A stretch of DNA of 64,000 nucleotides from an uncultured Lachnospiraceae bacterium (lineage in GTDB: Bacteria > Bacillota > Clostridia > Lachnospirales > Lachnospiraceae): contig CAJUIS010000002.1 of assembly GCA_910586645.1 (NCBI GenBank), positions 121,238 to 185,237 of the forward strand. The letters run 5' to 3'. The notes beneath the pieces are model-generated. The model saw nothing but the letters and a program-made list of their open reading frames with translations. It did not search any database and was not told the DNA's origin. Positions 33,212-42,510 of this stretch are shown here, one piece after another. A program made the position numbers and the translations under genes. Positions within the stretch are counted from its first letter, which is position 1, and every line of letters starts with the position of its first letter.

Positions 33212-35074
33212 TTATACGCCAGTTCCATTGATTAATTTATCATACATTTCCGCCATGCACTGAATCATCCGGGCCGCCAGATTATACGCATTCTGGAACC
33301 TCACAAGATCCAGAGCCTCTTCATCTTCGTCAACTCCTGAAACGGAAAGCCGCTGCGTCGTAATCGCCTCGGAAATATCCACGAAATTTCCAAGAAACAT
33401 ATCCGACTCATTCGTATCGATCGAAATATCCGAATAAATACATGACAGGAAATCTTTTCCGCTGCCGCCCCGGAATAAAATCACCTCGTCGTACAGCTTC
33501 TGCATCGCATCCACAATTTCACTCTTGTCTTCTTTGTCCGCCAGAATGGCGTCCATTGTTGTCGTTGCAAAAATCCTGGAATCCCGGACGCTTTCGTCCG
33601 CCACGATAAAGTTTAAGGCGGTCAGCTGGTAATAGCTGTTGGACGTGGAGGAAATCACGCTTTTTGCCGGATCCGTCACGCCGTCTGTATTTACCGACTG
33701 ATCGGAAAAATCAAGCTCTTTCCCGTCATATGTCTTTGCGACAAAAAACGCTCCCATCGGATCTTCATTCAAATCCACGCCGCTTTGCTGCCATGCGTTG
33801 AATCTCGAACTGAACGAACGTATAAATTCGCTCATCTGCCCCATATAGTATGGGATTCCCATGACGTCCACGCTGGCTCCGATCCTGGCCTGTTTTCCCA
33901 CAAGATCGGATGACGCCGCAGAATCAAAAACCGTATCAAAATGGAACGTATAAGACGCAATGTTTCCCTCGTCGTCCAGTTCCACGTCAAAGCTCGAATA
34001 GTAATACTCTTTATTTTTAATTGTAATAACGCCCTCTGCCGCCATCGTCATCGACTCAATTGTCGTCATCGTCGAAGGTTTTATTTTTATCGTGGAAGGC
34101 CCTGCTGCAAGAACCTGTCCCTGGAAGTTTTCGGCATTATTGCCGTCACGCATTTCAAGAGCCGCCCTTAAGGCTCCGTCCATGGATTTGGAATTCATAT
34201 TAAAATGCATACCCGTATCCGACCAGACTACGTCATACAGCCCTTCCACATCCGTCTGATTCACCTTATGCTCTCTCGGCACACAGGTGAGCTTCCTGTA
34301 TTCAAACGTATTCACAAGCGTCTGTCCGTCCAGCTTTACAATATAGTTGGTTCCCCCCAAGTACATATCGGGATAATTGCTGTTTACCACCGGAGACTCT
34401 TCTACGGTAATCGGGACAATCTTGGACAGTTCATCAATCACAAGAGCCCTTTGATCCCGCAGCTCATTGGCCGTGCCGCCCTGTATCTCAATGGCGTTAA
34501 TCTGCTTTGTCAGAGACGCAATCTTTTCCGCGCTGGAATTGATGCTGCTCACCAGCGTCTTAATCTCGTCGTTGCAGTCTTTCTGCAGCCTGGCAAGGCC
34601 ATTCGCCACATTCTGAAAATAAGACGTGAATTTCTGCGCTTCACTGATAAAGTTCTTACGCTTATTTTCATCCGCCGCATTATTTCCGGAAAGCTCATTG
34701 AGCTGGTTGAACATACTCGAAAAAATCGTGGTAAATCCTGGGTTTGCGGCTCCGTCGTCTTCATAATAATGTTCAATCTGCGCCAGATAATTCATCCGCA
34801 TCTCATAACGCCCTACGGAAGACTGGTTGTTCCAGTATTTTGTATCGTAATAAGAATTTCGAAGGGCGGTGATGGAAGTCGTGACTACGCCGCTCCCGAC
34901 AGAGCCGTATTTCTGATACACCCTGAGCGCTTCTCCAGCCTGCCGGTTTGCAACCTGCTTGGAATACCCTTTTGTCTGTACATTCGATATATTGTTGCCT
35001 GTCGTATTAATTGCCGCCTGGAACGCATTGACTGCGGAGGAAGCTATATTTAATCCAAAAAATGTTGATGGCAT
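33212..35074 (-). CDS. flgK: Hook-associated protein FlgK (second copy in the operon)
   Basis: This 620-residue protein begins FFGLNIASSAVNAFQAAINT followed by GNNISNVQTKGYSKQ, the rod/hook-family N-terminal motif. It ends with the FlgK-type helix FQNAYNLAARMIQCMAEMYD. FlgK forms the first layer of the hook-filament junction. It lies 18 bases after another flgK-like gene (35093-36841) and is only distantly similar to it, so the two are old paralogues rather than a recent duplication. Both are intact. Confidence 0.9.
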   Translation of the reverse strand: MPSTFFGLNIASSAVNAFQAAINTTGNNISNVQTKGYSKQVANRQAGEALRVYQKYGSVGSGVVTTSITALRNSYYDTKYWNNQSSVGRYEMRMNYLAQIEHYYEDDGAANPGFTTIFSSMFNQLNELSGNNAADENKRKNFISEAQKFTSYFQNVANGLARLQKDCNDEIKTLVSSINSSAEKIASLTKQINAIEIQGGTANELRDQRALVIDELSKIVPITVEESPVVNSNYPDMYLGGTNYIVKLDGQTLVNTFEYRKLTCVPREHKVNQTDVEGLYDVVWSDTGMHFNMNSKSMDGALRAALEMRDGNNAENFQGQVLAAGPSTIKIKPSTMTTIESMTMAAEGVITIKNKEYYYSSFDVELDDEGNIASYTFHFDTVFDSAASSDLVGKQARIGASVDVMGIPYYMGQMSEFIRSFSSRFNAWQQSGVDLNEDPMGAFFVAKTYDGKELDFSDQSVNTDGVTDPAKSVISSTSNSYYQLTALNFIVADESVRDSRIFATTTMDAILADKEDKSEIVDAMQKLYDEVILFRGGSGKDFLSCIYSDISIDTNESDMFLGNFVDISEAITTQRLSVSGVDEDEEALDLVRFQNAYNLAARMIQCMAEMYDKLINGTGV

Positions 35075-35092
35075 ATCCGTTCACCTCTCTCA

Positions 35093-36841
35093 CTAACCCA
35101 TCCGGTAGATAATCGTTTCAATCATCTCACTGATTACATTAATAAATCTGCTCGACGCGTTATATGCATTTTGAAATTTAATCATATTTGTCAGTTCTTC
35201 GTCAGAAGACACGCCGATTACCTGCTGCCTGGAATTATCCGTTTCACGCGCAGTGCCCTCAAGGCCCGCCGCTGTCGAACCGAATACGTCCCCAAGCGCC
35301 GTCAGCTCTCCCGTCATCTTCGCATAAAACTCCCCAAACGTACATGGCGTCGTATCATGCGGGCTTAAAAACATCCCTTCTTCATCCCAAAGAGCCGCCA
35401 GGGCTTCGCCCAAATCATGCGCTACCGGAAGCTCTTCATCCCGGCCATTCTGCCTGTATGCCGGCATCAAAGCTTCGCTCTCCAAAAGCTTCGGATTGAC
35501 ATGAATGCTGCCTACGGTATACTGTTTTGCCGTATCGTTCGGATCTTCTTCGTTATAAACATAATACGTCTTGCCGTCGTCGCCTTCAACCTTCGTATAA
35601 CGGGAACATCCCGTCCTTACAAAAAGCTCCTGCGGCGGAAGCGATCCATCCGCCGGAAGGTAACAGTTTTCTTCATCCAGTATCAAAGTCCCGGCCGCAA
35701 ACGACACATCGTTTCCATTTTCATCTTTTCCGGTAATCGCAGTCTTTGAAGCCGTGTTTTTTGCATACAAATCGTTGATTCCCGTCACAAGCTTATGTAT
35801 CAGCATATCTAATTCCGCTTCAATATTCATCATAACGGAATTTCCAAGCGTGGCGTCGTATTCTTTCATGGAAACGCCTTCCAGATCCCTGTAATTTGCA
35901 GCCTTATCTCCGCGCGCAAGCAAAAGGGCCTTTAAAGATCCGATGTCGTTTTTCTTTGAAGGGGAAATTTCCGCGGACGTATTATAGACCGTATAGCACT
36001 CCCCTCTCTCTTCATTCGTAAGCTGGGGCCAGTACGGCGTAACAAATCCCGTCACTTTATCTGTCTTTTTTCCCATCTCAAATACGTGTATCTCATCCAC
36101 AAAAGCAACGTTCTCAAAATTAACTTTCACAATGCCGTTCGCCACTTCTTTGTAAGAAATGTCTCCGTATTCCGCAAGCTCATCCAAAAGCAGATCTCTC
36201 TCGTCCCGGAGGTTCATAGCTGTCTCCACCCCGGCCGATTCAACTTTCATAATCTCAATATTCAATTCTCTGATTCTGTTTCCGATTTCATTGATCCTGT
36301 CAACCGCATCCGAAATCTGCTGATTTAAATTCGACTGGTACTTCTTAAGCCCATTGTATACCGCCTTTGATCTGCTCTCGAAAAGGCTGGCTTTCTGAAC
36401 GACCAGATTCTGATTGGCTTTATCCGAAGGATTCTTTGCAAATTCCTGAAACGCAGCCCAGAGACTGCCTTCTTCCGCAAGCAGGATTTCCTGAAAAGAC
36501 GTGCCTTCAAGCTCCTGAAACAAAGTCTCCGCTTCGGATATCGCCTCAAACGTGGCAGAATAAAATCCCGAACGCCCTGTCTGCGTCCGGAATGTTTTAT
36601 CTAAAAAGATGTCTCTTGCGTGTATCACGTCACCGATTGACACGCCCAGACCTGACTGTGACGGAGCAATCGCCGCCGTCCTTTTATATGTGTCATAATT
36701 CTTGTCTTCCTGCAGAATCCGCTGCCGCACATACCCTTTCGTATCTACGTTGGCAAAGTTATTGGCGGTCATATTCATGGCGTTCTGACTCGTCTTAAGC
36801 CCGGATTCTCCAATAAATAAACTTCCCATTGAATTGGCCAT
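35093..36841 (-). CDS. flgK: Hook-associated protein FlgK (first copy in the operon)
   Basis: The 582-residue product has the motif ANNFANVDTKGYVRQRIL near residue 25, a coiled-coil segment (IRELNIEIMKVESAGVETAM, LRDERDLLLDELAEYGDISY) shared by FlgK proteins, and the C-terminal SDEELTNMIKFQNAYNASSR. It follows flgN by 22 bases. A second FlgK-like protein is encoded directly downstream. Which copy is the functional junction protein cannot be told from sequence. Confidence 0.9.
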   Translation of the reverse strand: MANSMGSLFIGESGLKTSQNAMNMTANNFANVDTKGYVRQRILQEDKNYDTYKRTAAIAPSQSGLGVSIGDVIHARDIFLDKTFRTQTGRSGFYSATFEAISEAETLFQELEGTSFQEILLAEEGSLWAAFQEFAKNPSDKANQNLVVQKASLFESRSKAVYNGLKKYQSNLNQQISDAVDRINEIGNRIRELNIEIMKVESAGVETAMNLRDERDLLLDELAEYGDISYKEVANGIVKVNFENVAFVDEIHVFEMGKKTDKVTGFVTPYWPQLTNEERGECYTVYNTSAEISPSKKNDIGSLKALLLARGDKAANYRDLEGVSMKEYDATLGNSVMMNIEAELDMLIHKLVTGINDLYAKNTASKTAITGKDENGNDVSFAAGTLILDEENCYLPADGSLPPQELFVRTGCSRYTKVEGDDGKTYYVYNEEDPNDTAKQYTVGSIHVNPKLLESEALMPAYRQNGRDEELPVAHDLGEALAALWDEEGMFLSPHDTTPCTFGEFYAKMTGELTALGDVFGSTAAGLEGTARETDNSRQQVIGVSSDEELTNMIKFQNAYNASSRFINVISEMIETIIYRMG

Positions 36842-36863
36842 AATTCTTCCTCCCTGTCAAGCT

Positions 36864-37376
36864 TTACTGTTTTGCGTCAAATCCGCTGTTCCCCAGCAGA
36901 TCTCCCGTATTATAGGCGTCCTTGTTGTAATTTGCCGTCTCAGGCGCCTGCCGCATACTTTTAAACAAGGTGAGATCGAATTCTACCATTTCAAGTGCAT
37001 GATTCAAAAGCTCTTCGTTTCGCCTGTTCGACTCCTGAAGGCGATTGCCCGTAGTCAAAATTTTTGCCCGGACTTTCGACAGGCGCTCCTGTTCTTTTGG
37101 CTGCTGTTCCAAATACCCAATCAGCCTGGTAATGGTCATCTCTTCAAACTGCTTTCCCAAAACGTCCGACATATCTTTTAAGACGGCGTCTCTCCGGATT
37201 TCAAGATTGCGCAGTGCGCCGGAAACTTCCTGTTCCTGTTCCGTCACCCGCTCCAATTCCGCGATATCCGATTTCACGAGCGCCTTTTTCTTCTGCTGCG
37301 CCAATTCTACAAGCTTTTCATATTCGCCGTTTTCTTTCTCCAAGACTTCCACAAGATTATCCATTAAGCTGGCCAC
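36864..37376 (-). CDS. flgN: FlgN-family flagellar chaperone
   Basis: The 170-residue, helical protein (LVEVLEKENGEYEKLVELAQ, KALVKSDIAELERVTEQEQE) matches the FlgN family of export chaperones for FlgK and FlgL. The start is a GTG at 37376 with GAGGA about 6 bases before it. It lies between flgM and flgK, the conserved position of flgN. The C-terminal 30 residues are polar and probably disordered. Confidence 0.88.
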   Translation of the reverse strand: MASLMDNLVEVLEKENGEYEKLVELAQQKKKALVKSDIAELERVTEQEQEVSGALRNLEIRRDAVLKDMSDVLGKQFEEMTITRLIGYLEQQPKEQERLSKVRAKILTTGNRLQESNRRNEELLNHALEMVEFDLTLFKSMRQAPETANYNKDAYNTGDLLGNSGFDAKQ

Positions 37377-37399
37377 TGGTCTTCCTCACTTTTCCGCAC

Positions 37400-37681
37400 T
37401 TATTTCCGCAGAGCATTATATTTCTCTAGCAGTTTGCTGGCAAAATCTCCGGAATCAACTCTGTAATTCCCCGACTCGACTCTTGCTTTCAGTTGAGCGA
37501 CTTTATCTTCCCTGATATCCGAAGCTTCCGCTACCGCCTGCTTTGCAGTCTGATAATCAAAACCTGCCCGTGAGATGGTCACTTCATCACGACCGGCAGC
37601 GTTGTCATATAACTTCTGTGTCTTTCCTGTCTTACTGCCCTGATACAACTGTGCCACCTGATTGTAAGTTTCTATACGCAT
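37400..37681 (-). CDS. flgM: Anti-sigma-28 factor FlgM
   Basis: The start at 37681 is set by AAAGGAG 9 bases upstream and gives 93 residues, the usual FlgM size. The sequence has a disordered N-terminus and the C-terminal sigma-binding region (ASDIREDKVAQLKARVESGN, YRVDSGDFASKLLEKY). FlgM holds the flagellar sigma factor inactive until it is exported after hook completion. It has its own sigma-D-like promoter, so it can regulate itself. Confidence 0.93.
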   Translation of the reverse strand: MRIETYNQVAQLYQGSKTGKTQKLYDNAAGRDEVTISRAGFDYQTAKQAVAEASDIREDKVAQLKARVESGNYRVDSGDFASKLLEKYNALRK

Positions 37682-37708
37682 GACAGCATCTCCTTTCTTC
37701 CCTGAAAT

Positions 37709-37749
37709 ATAGTGTAAGTTCAACTATTTTTTCTTCGCTCTTACACTAT
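37709..37749 (-). repeat. Inverted repeat at the flgM transcription start
   Basis: Perfect 10-base arms (ATAGTGTAAG at 37709-37718 and CTTACACTAT at 37740-37749) are separated by 21 bases. The right arm sits at the predicted transcription start of the sigma-D promoter. It is either a hairpin in the flgM leader or an operator for a dimeric repressor. No T run follows, so it is not a standard terminator. Confidence 0.6.
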
Positions 37750-37776
37750 TTATCGGTTTATTTTTCATTTTCCTTA
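37750..37776 (-). promoter_or_regulatory. Sigma-D promoter of flgM
   Basis: On the minus strand TAAG is followed after 15 bases by ACCGATAA, matching the sigma-D -10 core and spacing with one -35 mismatch. It lies between the HAD gene stop (37778) and flgM, and would drive flgM-flgN-flgK-flgK-flgL. Confidence 0.7.
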
Positions 37777-37777
37777 G

Positions 37778-38533
37778 TTAAAAAGGAAACTTTTTTATAT
37801 ATGCGAGAAGTTCTTCCGAAAAAAGTTTTCGCCCCGTCATACATCTGACCTGATCCGAAAGCCCTTTTTCTCCGGACAGCTCCGCCGGAGCAATGGCAAG
37901 ATCCGCGCAGTTTAACATCGGAATGTCAAATGCACTGTCTCCCGCCGCAATCACGGCTTCCGGACGCAGCCTCTCTTTCAGCCGCAGGACCGCCGTCCCT
38001 TTATTCAGCTTTTTTGGAACGATGTACACTTTTACGCCGTTCCCAAACACGTCCACCTTATCCATATCCAGAGATTCCTTCAGCCTCTTCACAGAATCCA
38101 AGGGCTTTTCGCTCTTGGTAAAAGCGAAAAGCCCCCGGATATCCCTGACTTCCATACACCGGTTTTTATCCTTCTCTAAAAGCCTCTCTCCAAAAACCAG
38201 TTCTTCCCTGCTTTCCGATATGGCGGCAAGCGACTCCTGATACCATAAAGGGTCTTCTTCCCCGTCCACAAGCAAAATTCCCCCATTTGCCGCAAGCGCA
38301 TACGAAAACGGCCCGGTTCCGAGATCAATCCTTCTGTACTGTTCCACCGTCCTTGTCGTCGTAGGAACGACAGTAACAATCTTTTTCATTTCTTTTAAAA
38401 GCGCATACGTCCTGTCCGTAATAAAAGAAACTTCCCTTTCCCGGTAAATCTCGACACATCTTTTTTCACTCCCGATGCTGCGCTTATAGGAGTAAATAAG
38501 GGTATTGTCCAAATCTGTATGGAACAGCTTCAT
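37778..38533 (-). CDS. HAD-family phosphatase of the Ter cluster
   Basis: The 251-residue protein has the HAD nucleophile motif FHTDLDNTLIYS and the distal motif AAGDSAFDIPML, and a cap domain in between as in sucrose-phosphatase/Cof-type enzymes. Such HAD proteins are part of the TerD-linked biosynthetic module, in which they are thought to dephosphorylate a nucleoside-like compound. It is the last gene of the minus-strand Ter operon, 2 bases after the calcium ATPase gene. The substrate is unknown. Confidence 0.85.
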   Translation of the reverse strand: MKLFHTDLDNTLIYSYKRSIGSEKRCVEIYREREVSFITDRTYALLKEMKKIVTVVPTTTRTVEQYRRIDLGTGPFSYALAANGGILLVDGEEDPLWYQESLAAISESREELVFGERLLEKDKNRCMEVRDIRGLFAFTKSEKPLDSVKRLKESLDMDKVDVFGNGVKVYIVPKKLNKGTAVLRLKERLRPEAVIAAGDSAFDIPMLNCADLAIAPAELSGEKGLSDQVRCMTGRKLFSEELLAYIKKFPF

Positions 38534-38535
38534 AA

Positions 38536-41238
38536 TTAATTTCCCCTGTTTACGACAAGCTTACGTACCATATCCACCGGAATCATCGTAACGGCAAGCA
38601 GTATGACCGCAATCCATCCTTCGATTTCAAATGGAACGCAGCTAAACATATTGCCAATCCAGGTAAACGCCGCAAACGGCACCAGCGCCGCGTTTACAAT
38701 CAAAGCCTGCACCAAAATAATCGTAAAGAACACTTTTAAAAATCCGGTATTTTCATTCAATCCTTTAAAAATAGCAAACCTGTCATCCCTTACATTAAAA
38801 CCGTTAAACAGCGCGCTTACGATAAAAAGCACGAAATATCCCGTCAGATGCTTTGCATTCGGAACGCCGTCTAAGACCTTTCCGGCGCCGTCTGTGGCCC
38901 ATCCGCCAAACAATTCTGCAAAAAACGGCAGTTTTAAGAACAGGAAACTGATAACCGTCAGCCATGCGCCCATCGTAACAATCTGAGCCATCATCTTCTT
39001 GCTTACAATGCTTTCGTCTCTTCTTCTCGGCTTCTCTTTCATATATTCCGCAAGCGCCGGCTCATTCCCAAGCATAATCGCGCCAAGTCCGTCCATTACC
39101 AGATTGACAAACAGAAGATGCGTCACCTTAAGCGGCTCTTCCACTCCGAAAAACGGAGCAATCGCACTGACTATAACTGCGGCGACATTTATAACGAGCT
39201 GGAATTTACAGAACTTTAAAATATTATGATAAATTGTCCTGCCGTACCAGATAGCGTCTTTGATGGACTTGAAGTTATCATCCAAAATTACAATTTTTCC
39301 GGCCTCTTTGGCCGCTTCGGTTCCGCTTCCCATTGCAAAGCCGACGTCCGCCCGTTTTAAAGCCGGAGAGTCGTTTACGCCGTCTCCCGTCATGCCGACG
39401 ACAAGATTCATCTCCTGGCACAGCCGCACCATCCGGGATTTGTCGGTCGGAAGCGCTCTTGCAATGACTCTGATATTCGGTATGATCGCCTTTACCTCGT
39501 CATCCGATTTTTCGTTTAACTGCGCGGATGTAATCGCAATGTCCGACGCATTCTTTAAAAGCCCCGCGTCTTTTGCAATGGCAACCGCCGTCTCCAGACG
39601 GTCCCCTGTAATCATCACGACCTGAATGCCTGCGCTCTGCACCTGGTGAATCGCATCTTTCGCCTCTGCCCTGACATCGTCCCGGATTCCCACAAGCCCA
39701 ATGATAACGATATCGTCGTTAATCTGGTTCTCCGCAAGCGGCTGTTCGGAATATCCAAAAGCGAGCACACGCATTGCTTTTTCTGCAAGCGCGTCTATCT
39801 TCCGGTTCAAAGCCCCCGGATCCAGATTTTGTACATTTCCGTTTCCGTCCAGGCATTTTGAAGCCTTTGCCAGAAGCCGCTCCGGCGCGCCTTTATAGAA
39901 AGTCTTTCCCAGGCTGTCAATTCTGGCCTGGCTGAATTTATTCGTTGAATTAAAGCTCTGCGCCTTTGTAACTACGCATTCCCTGTCAGCTTCAAACGCA
40001 CGGAACGTGGATTCTCCAATGAACTTCATCAGCGCCTGATCCGTGGCGTTTCCGCCGATTACCCTGTGTTCTCCGTCGTACATAGACTGTGTGTTCTTGC
40101 CAATGGCAAGATCAACCAGACCTTTTACGCCGCTGTGTTTTCCAAGTTCTTCTATCGGAATGGAATTTCCGTCTGCGGTAAAAAAATCCACCACTTCAAG
40201 CATTCCTTTTGTAATCGTTCCCGTCTTATCGCTGAACAGGATATTCAAAGAACCCGCCGTCTCAATTCCTTCCGCTTTCCGCACAAGCACATTATGATCC
40301 AACATCTTGCTCGTGTTCTGCATAAGCACCAGAGAAATCATAAGCGGCAGACCTTCCGGCACAGCGCACACGATAATTACGACTGCAAGCGATACCGCAT
40401 TGACAATATCTTTGATAACGCCTTCCGCACCGATGGCAAAATATTCGGATATTCCGCCTGCCGATACGATAAAATAGGCAAAATACAGCACGGCGATCAC
40501 AATTGCCCCGATGTAACCGAATGTGGAAATCTGGTTTGCCAGCTTTGCAAGCTTCACCTTTAACGGAGAATCCGGCTCATCTTCCTGCATCTCCTCCGCC
40601 ATCTTTCCCATCATGGTTTTCAGCCCGACTTTCCTAACGTCCAAAATCCCTTCCCCGTCAAATACAACGGCTCCGCGGAACAGGGAGTGTTTGTCTACGA
40701 ACGTATCGCCCGTAATATTTTCAGGAAGCTCAACGCCTTCCTCTGCCTCTGATTTTCTGCACTCTTCCGCTTCCCCGTTCAGCGCGGAATTGTCTACGGA
40801 AAGCGCGCCCGACACCAGAATGCCGTCGGCCGGAATCTTATCGCCCGACTGCAGCAGGACTTTGTCTTTCACCACAACGTCATCTACGTCAATTACCGTT
40901 ACAATGCCGTTCCGGTACACTTTGCACTGTTCTTTTTTTGTGCTGTCCTTTAACTCCCTGTACTTCGTGTCGCTGGCAACGCCTGTTTTCGCAGATACAA
41001 AGGCCACAATCAACACGGCGACTATCGTGCCGAGCGGTTCATAAATCTCCGCATAGCCAAAGAAAAACATCACAATCATAAGAGCCGCAATCGCAAGCAG
41101 TATCTTAATCATGGGATCGCCAAACGTCTCCTTAAACTCCTCCCAAAACGTAGTCGGTTCCGAATCCGGTATTTCATTGGAACCATGCTGTTTCCGGGAA
41201 GCTTCCGCTTCCTGGTCTGTAAGTCCTTGATATTTCAT
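38536..41238 (-). CDS. PMCA/SERCA-type calcium-transporting P-type ATPase
   Basis: The start at 41238 has GGAGG about 8 bases upstream and gives about 900 residues. Motifs are the phosphorylation site FSDKTGTITKG, the calcium-site helix VCAVPEGLPLMISLV with the PEGLP sequence of P2B pumps, and the hinge MTGDGVNDSPALKRADVGFA. About ten membrane helices are predicted by eye. It exports Ca2+ at the cell membrane using ATP. Its place between terD and the HAD gene links calcium handling to the TerD proteins, which have calcium-binding motifs. Confidence 0.95.
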   Translation of the reverse strand: MKYQGLTDQEAEASRKQHGSNEIPDSEPTTFWEEFKETFGDPMIKILLAIAALMIVMFFFGYAEIYEPLGTIVAVLIVAFVSAKTGVASDTKYRELKDSTKKEQCKVYRNGIVTVIDVDDVVVKDKVLLQSGDKIPADGILVSGALSVDNSALNGEAEECRKSEAEEGVELPENITGDTFVDKHSLFRGAVVFDGEGILDVRKVGLKTMMGKMAEEMQEDEPDSPLKVKLAKLANQISTFGYIGAIVIAVLYFAYFIVSAGGISEYFAIGAEGVIKDIVNAVSLAVVIIVCAVPEGLPLMISLVLMQNTSKMLDHNVLVRKAEGIETAGSLNILFSDKTGTITKGMLEVVDFFTADGNSIPIEELGKHSGVKGLVDLAIGKNTQSMYDGEHRVIGGNATDQALMKFIGESTFRAFEADRECVVTKAQSFNSTNKFSQARIDSLGKTFYKGAPERLLAKASKCLDGNGNVQNLDPGALNRKIDALAEKAMRVLAFGYSEQPLAENQINDDIVIIGLVGIRDDVRAEAKDAIHQVQSAGIQVVMITGDRLETAVAIAKDAGLLKNASDIAITSAQLNEKSDDEVKAIIPNIRVIARALPTDKSRMVRLCQEMNLVVGMTGDGVNDSPALKRADVGFAMGSGTEAAKEAGKIVILDDNFKSIKDAIWYGRTIYHNILKFCKFQLVINVAAVIVSAIAPFFGVEEPLKVTHLLFVNLVMDGLGAIMLGNEPALAEYMKEKPRRRDESIVSKKMMAQIVTMGAWLTVISFLFLKLPFFAELFGGWATDGAGKVLDGVPNAKHLTGYFVLFIVSALFNGFNVRDDRFAIFKGLNENTGFLKVFFTIILVQALIVNAALVPFAAFTWIGNMFSCVPFEIEGWIAVILLAVTMIPVDMVRKLVVNRGN

Positions 41239-41309
41239 TCTATTTTCCTCCTGCGGCACACTTGCTGCGCCATAAATTCAGGAACAGGCTGTGCCTTTTC
41301 CCAAAACTT

Positions 41310-41897
41310 TTATCTGTACCGGTTGGCAAGCGCCCCGATTCCCGGGTCGTTTGTCGCCTGTCCGATCGCATTGAATTTCCATTCGCCATTATGCCGGTAA
41401 ACCTCGCCGAAAATCATCGCCGTCATGCCCGAATAATTTTCAGACAGGTTGTATCTGCACATTTCGTTGTTGTTCCTGCCGTCTACCAGCCTGATAAACG
41501 CGTTTTCAATCATTCCAAAATGCTGGTTCCTTTTTGACGCCTCATAGATATTTACCACAATTACAATTCTGTCATATTCCGCCGGAACTCTGGACAAGTC
41601 CACAAGAATCTGTTCGTCGTCCCCTTCGCCGGCTCCCGTCAGGTTATCGCCCATATGACGTACCGTACCGGATTTATGCTGAAGGTTGCCAAAATACACA
41701 ACATCCGACGGTTCCGCCAGTTTTCCGTTCTTTAAAAGAAGCGCGGACGCGTCGCAGTCGATGGGCTGCGGCTTTCTCGAAAAAAGCCCCCGATCCCTTT
41801 TCGCCTCATCCCATCCAAGTCCTATCAATACATTGGAAAGTCCCGCATTTTCTTTTGACAGGCTTACTTTCTGCCCTTTCTGCAAACTGATTGACAT
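41310..41897 (-). CDS. TerD-family protein (second copy)
   Basis: The start at 41897 has AGGAGGTGGG upstream; the product has 195 residues. It has the TerD pattern VLIGLGWDEAK, IDCDASALLL and TGAGEGDDEQILVDL, where acidic residues bind calcium in this family. The first site (PIDCDAS instead of the usual FDLDAS) is partly degenerate compared with the neighbouring copy. TerD proteins are cytosolic and linked to tellurite, colicin, phage and other stress responses. It begins 11 bases after the other terD gene. Confidence 0.93.
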   Translation of the reverse strand: MSISLQKGQKVSLSKENAGLSNVLIGLGWDEAKRDRGLFSRKPQPIDCDASALLLKNGKLAEPSDVVYFGNLQHKSGTVRHMGDNLTGAGEGDDEQILVDLSRVPAEYDRIVIVVNIYEASKRNQHFGMIENAFIRLVDGRNNNEMCRYNLSENYSGMTAMIFGEVYRHNGEWKFNAIGQATNDPGIGALANRYR

Positions 41898-41908
41898 TTT
41901 CCCACCTC

Positions 41909-42490
41909 CTATGCAACTTCTATTCCATAATGTCCGCACAATGCCGCCAGGCCTCCCTGGAAGCCGCTTCCTATCGCGTTAAACTTCCATTCGCCGTTAT
42001 GCCGGTACAATTCTCCAACCACGACAGCCGTCTCAATTGAAAAATCCTCACCCAAATCGTACCGGATCAGCTCCTGTCCGCTCGATTCGTCGACAATCCG
42101 GATATAGGCGTTCGACACCTGCCCGAAATTCTGTCTCCGCACATCCGATTCATAAATCGTAACGGTAAATGCAACTTTTGATACGTTGGAAGGAATTGTC
42201 TGCAAATCAACAAGAATCTGTTCGTCATCTCCTTCGCCTTCCCCCGTAAGATTATCCCCCATATGTTTTACGGAACCGCTGGCATGCTCTAAATTTCCAT
42301 AGAAAATGAATTCTTTTTCCGTCGGGCATTTTCCGCTGTCCCCCAGCATAAACGCCGCCGCATCCAAATCAAAGTCCGCGCCCGAATCAAATGCGTTTAC
42401 ATCCCACCCAAGGCCGATCATTACTTTTTTAAGTCCCGGATTTCCCTTTGTCAAATCTACTTTCTGTCCCTTTGATAAATTAATTGGCAT
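41909..42490 (-). CDS. TerD-family protein (first copy)
   Basis: The 193-residue protein has VMIGLGWDVNAFDS, the intact calcium-site motif ADFDLDAAAFML, TGEGEGDDEQILVDLQTI and the C-terminal YRHNGEWKFNAIGSGF. This is a canonical TerD/TerE/CABP-type protein. AGGAGG precedes the ATG. It follows telA by 20 bases. The role is likely a calcium-dependent stress sensor or scaffold, as proposed for the family. Confidence 0.95.
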   Translation of the reverse strand: MPINLSKGQKVDLTKGNPGLKKVMIGLGWDVNAFDSGADFDLDAAAFMLGDSGKCPTEKEFIFYGNLEHASGSVKHMGDNLTGEGEGDDEQILVDLQTIPSNVSKVAFTVTIYESDVRRQNFGQVSNAYIRIVDESSGQELIRYDLGEDFSIETAVVVGELYRHNGEWKFNAIGSGFQGGLAALCGHYGIEVA

Positions 42491-42510
42491 AAAAATACCT
42501 CCTCCTTTTG

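Noticed and set aside
34205..35053. A 282-codon plus-strand open frame opposite flgK
   Set aside because: It is a shadow of the hook-associated protein gene, with no ribosome binding site or recognisable domain.
37761..37795. Terminator after the HAD phosphatase gene
   Set aside because: The short TTTCCTT/AAGGAAA stem is followed by a T run only on the plus strand, the wrong direction for the HAD gene, and it overlaps the flgM promoter.
38536..41238. Possible heavy-metal or magnesium P-type ATPase
   Set aside because: There is no CPC motif or N-terminal metal-binding domain, and the PEGLP sequence in helix 4 is typical of calcium pumps.
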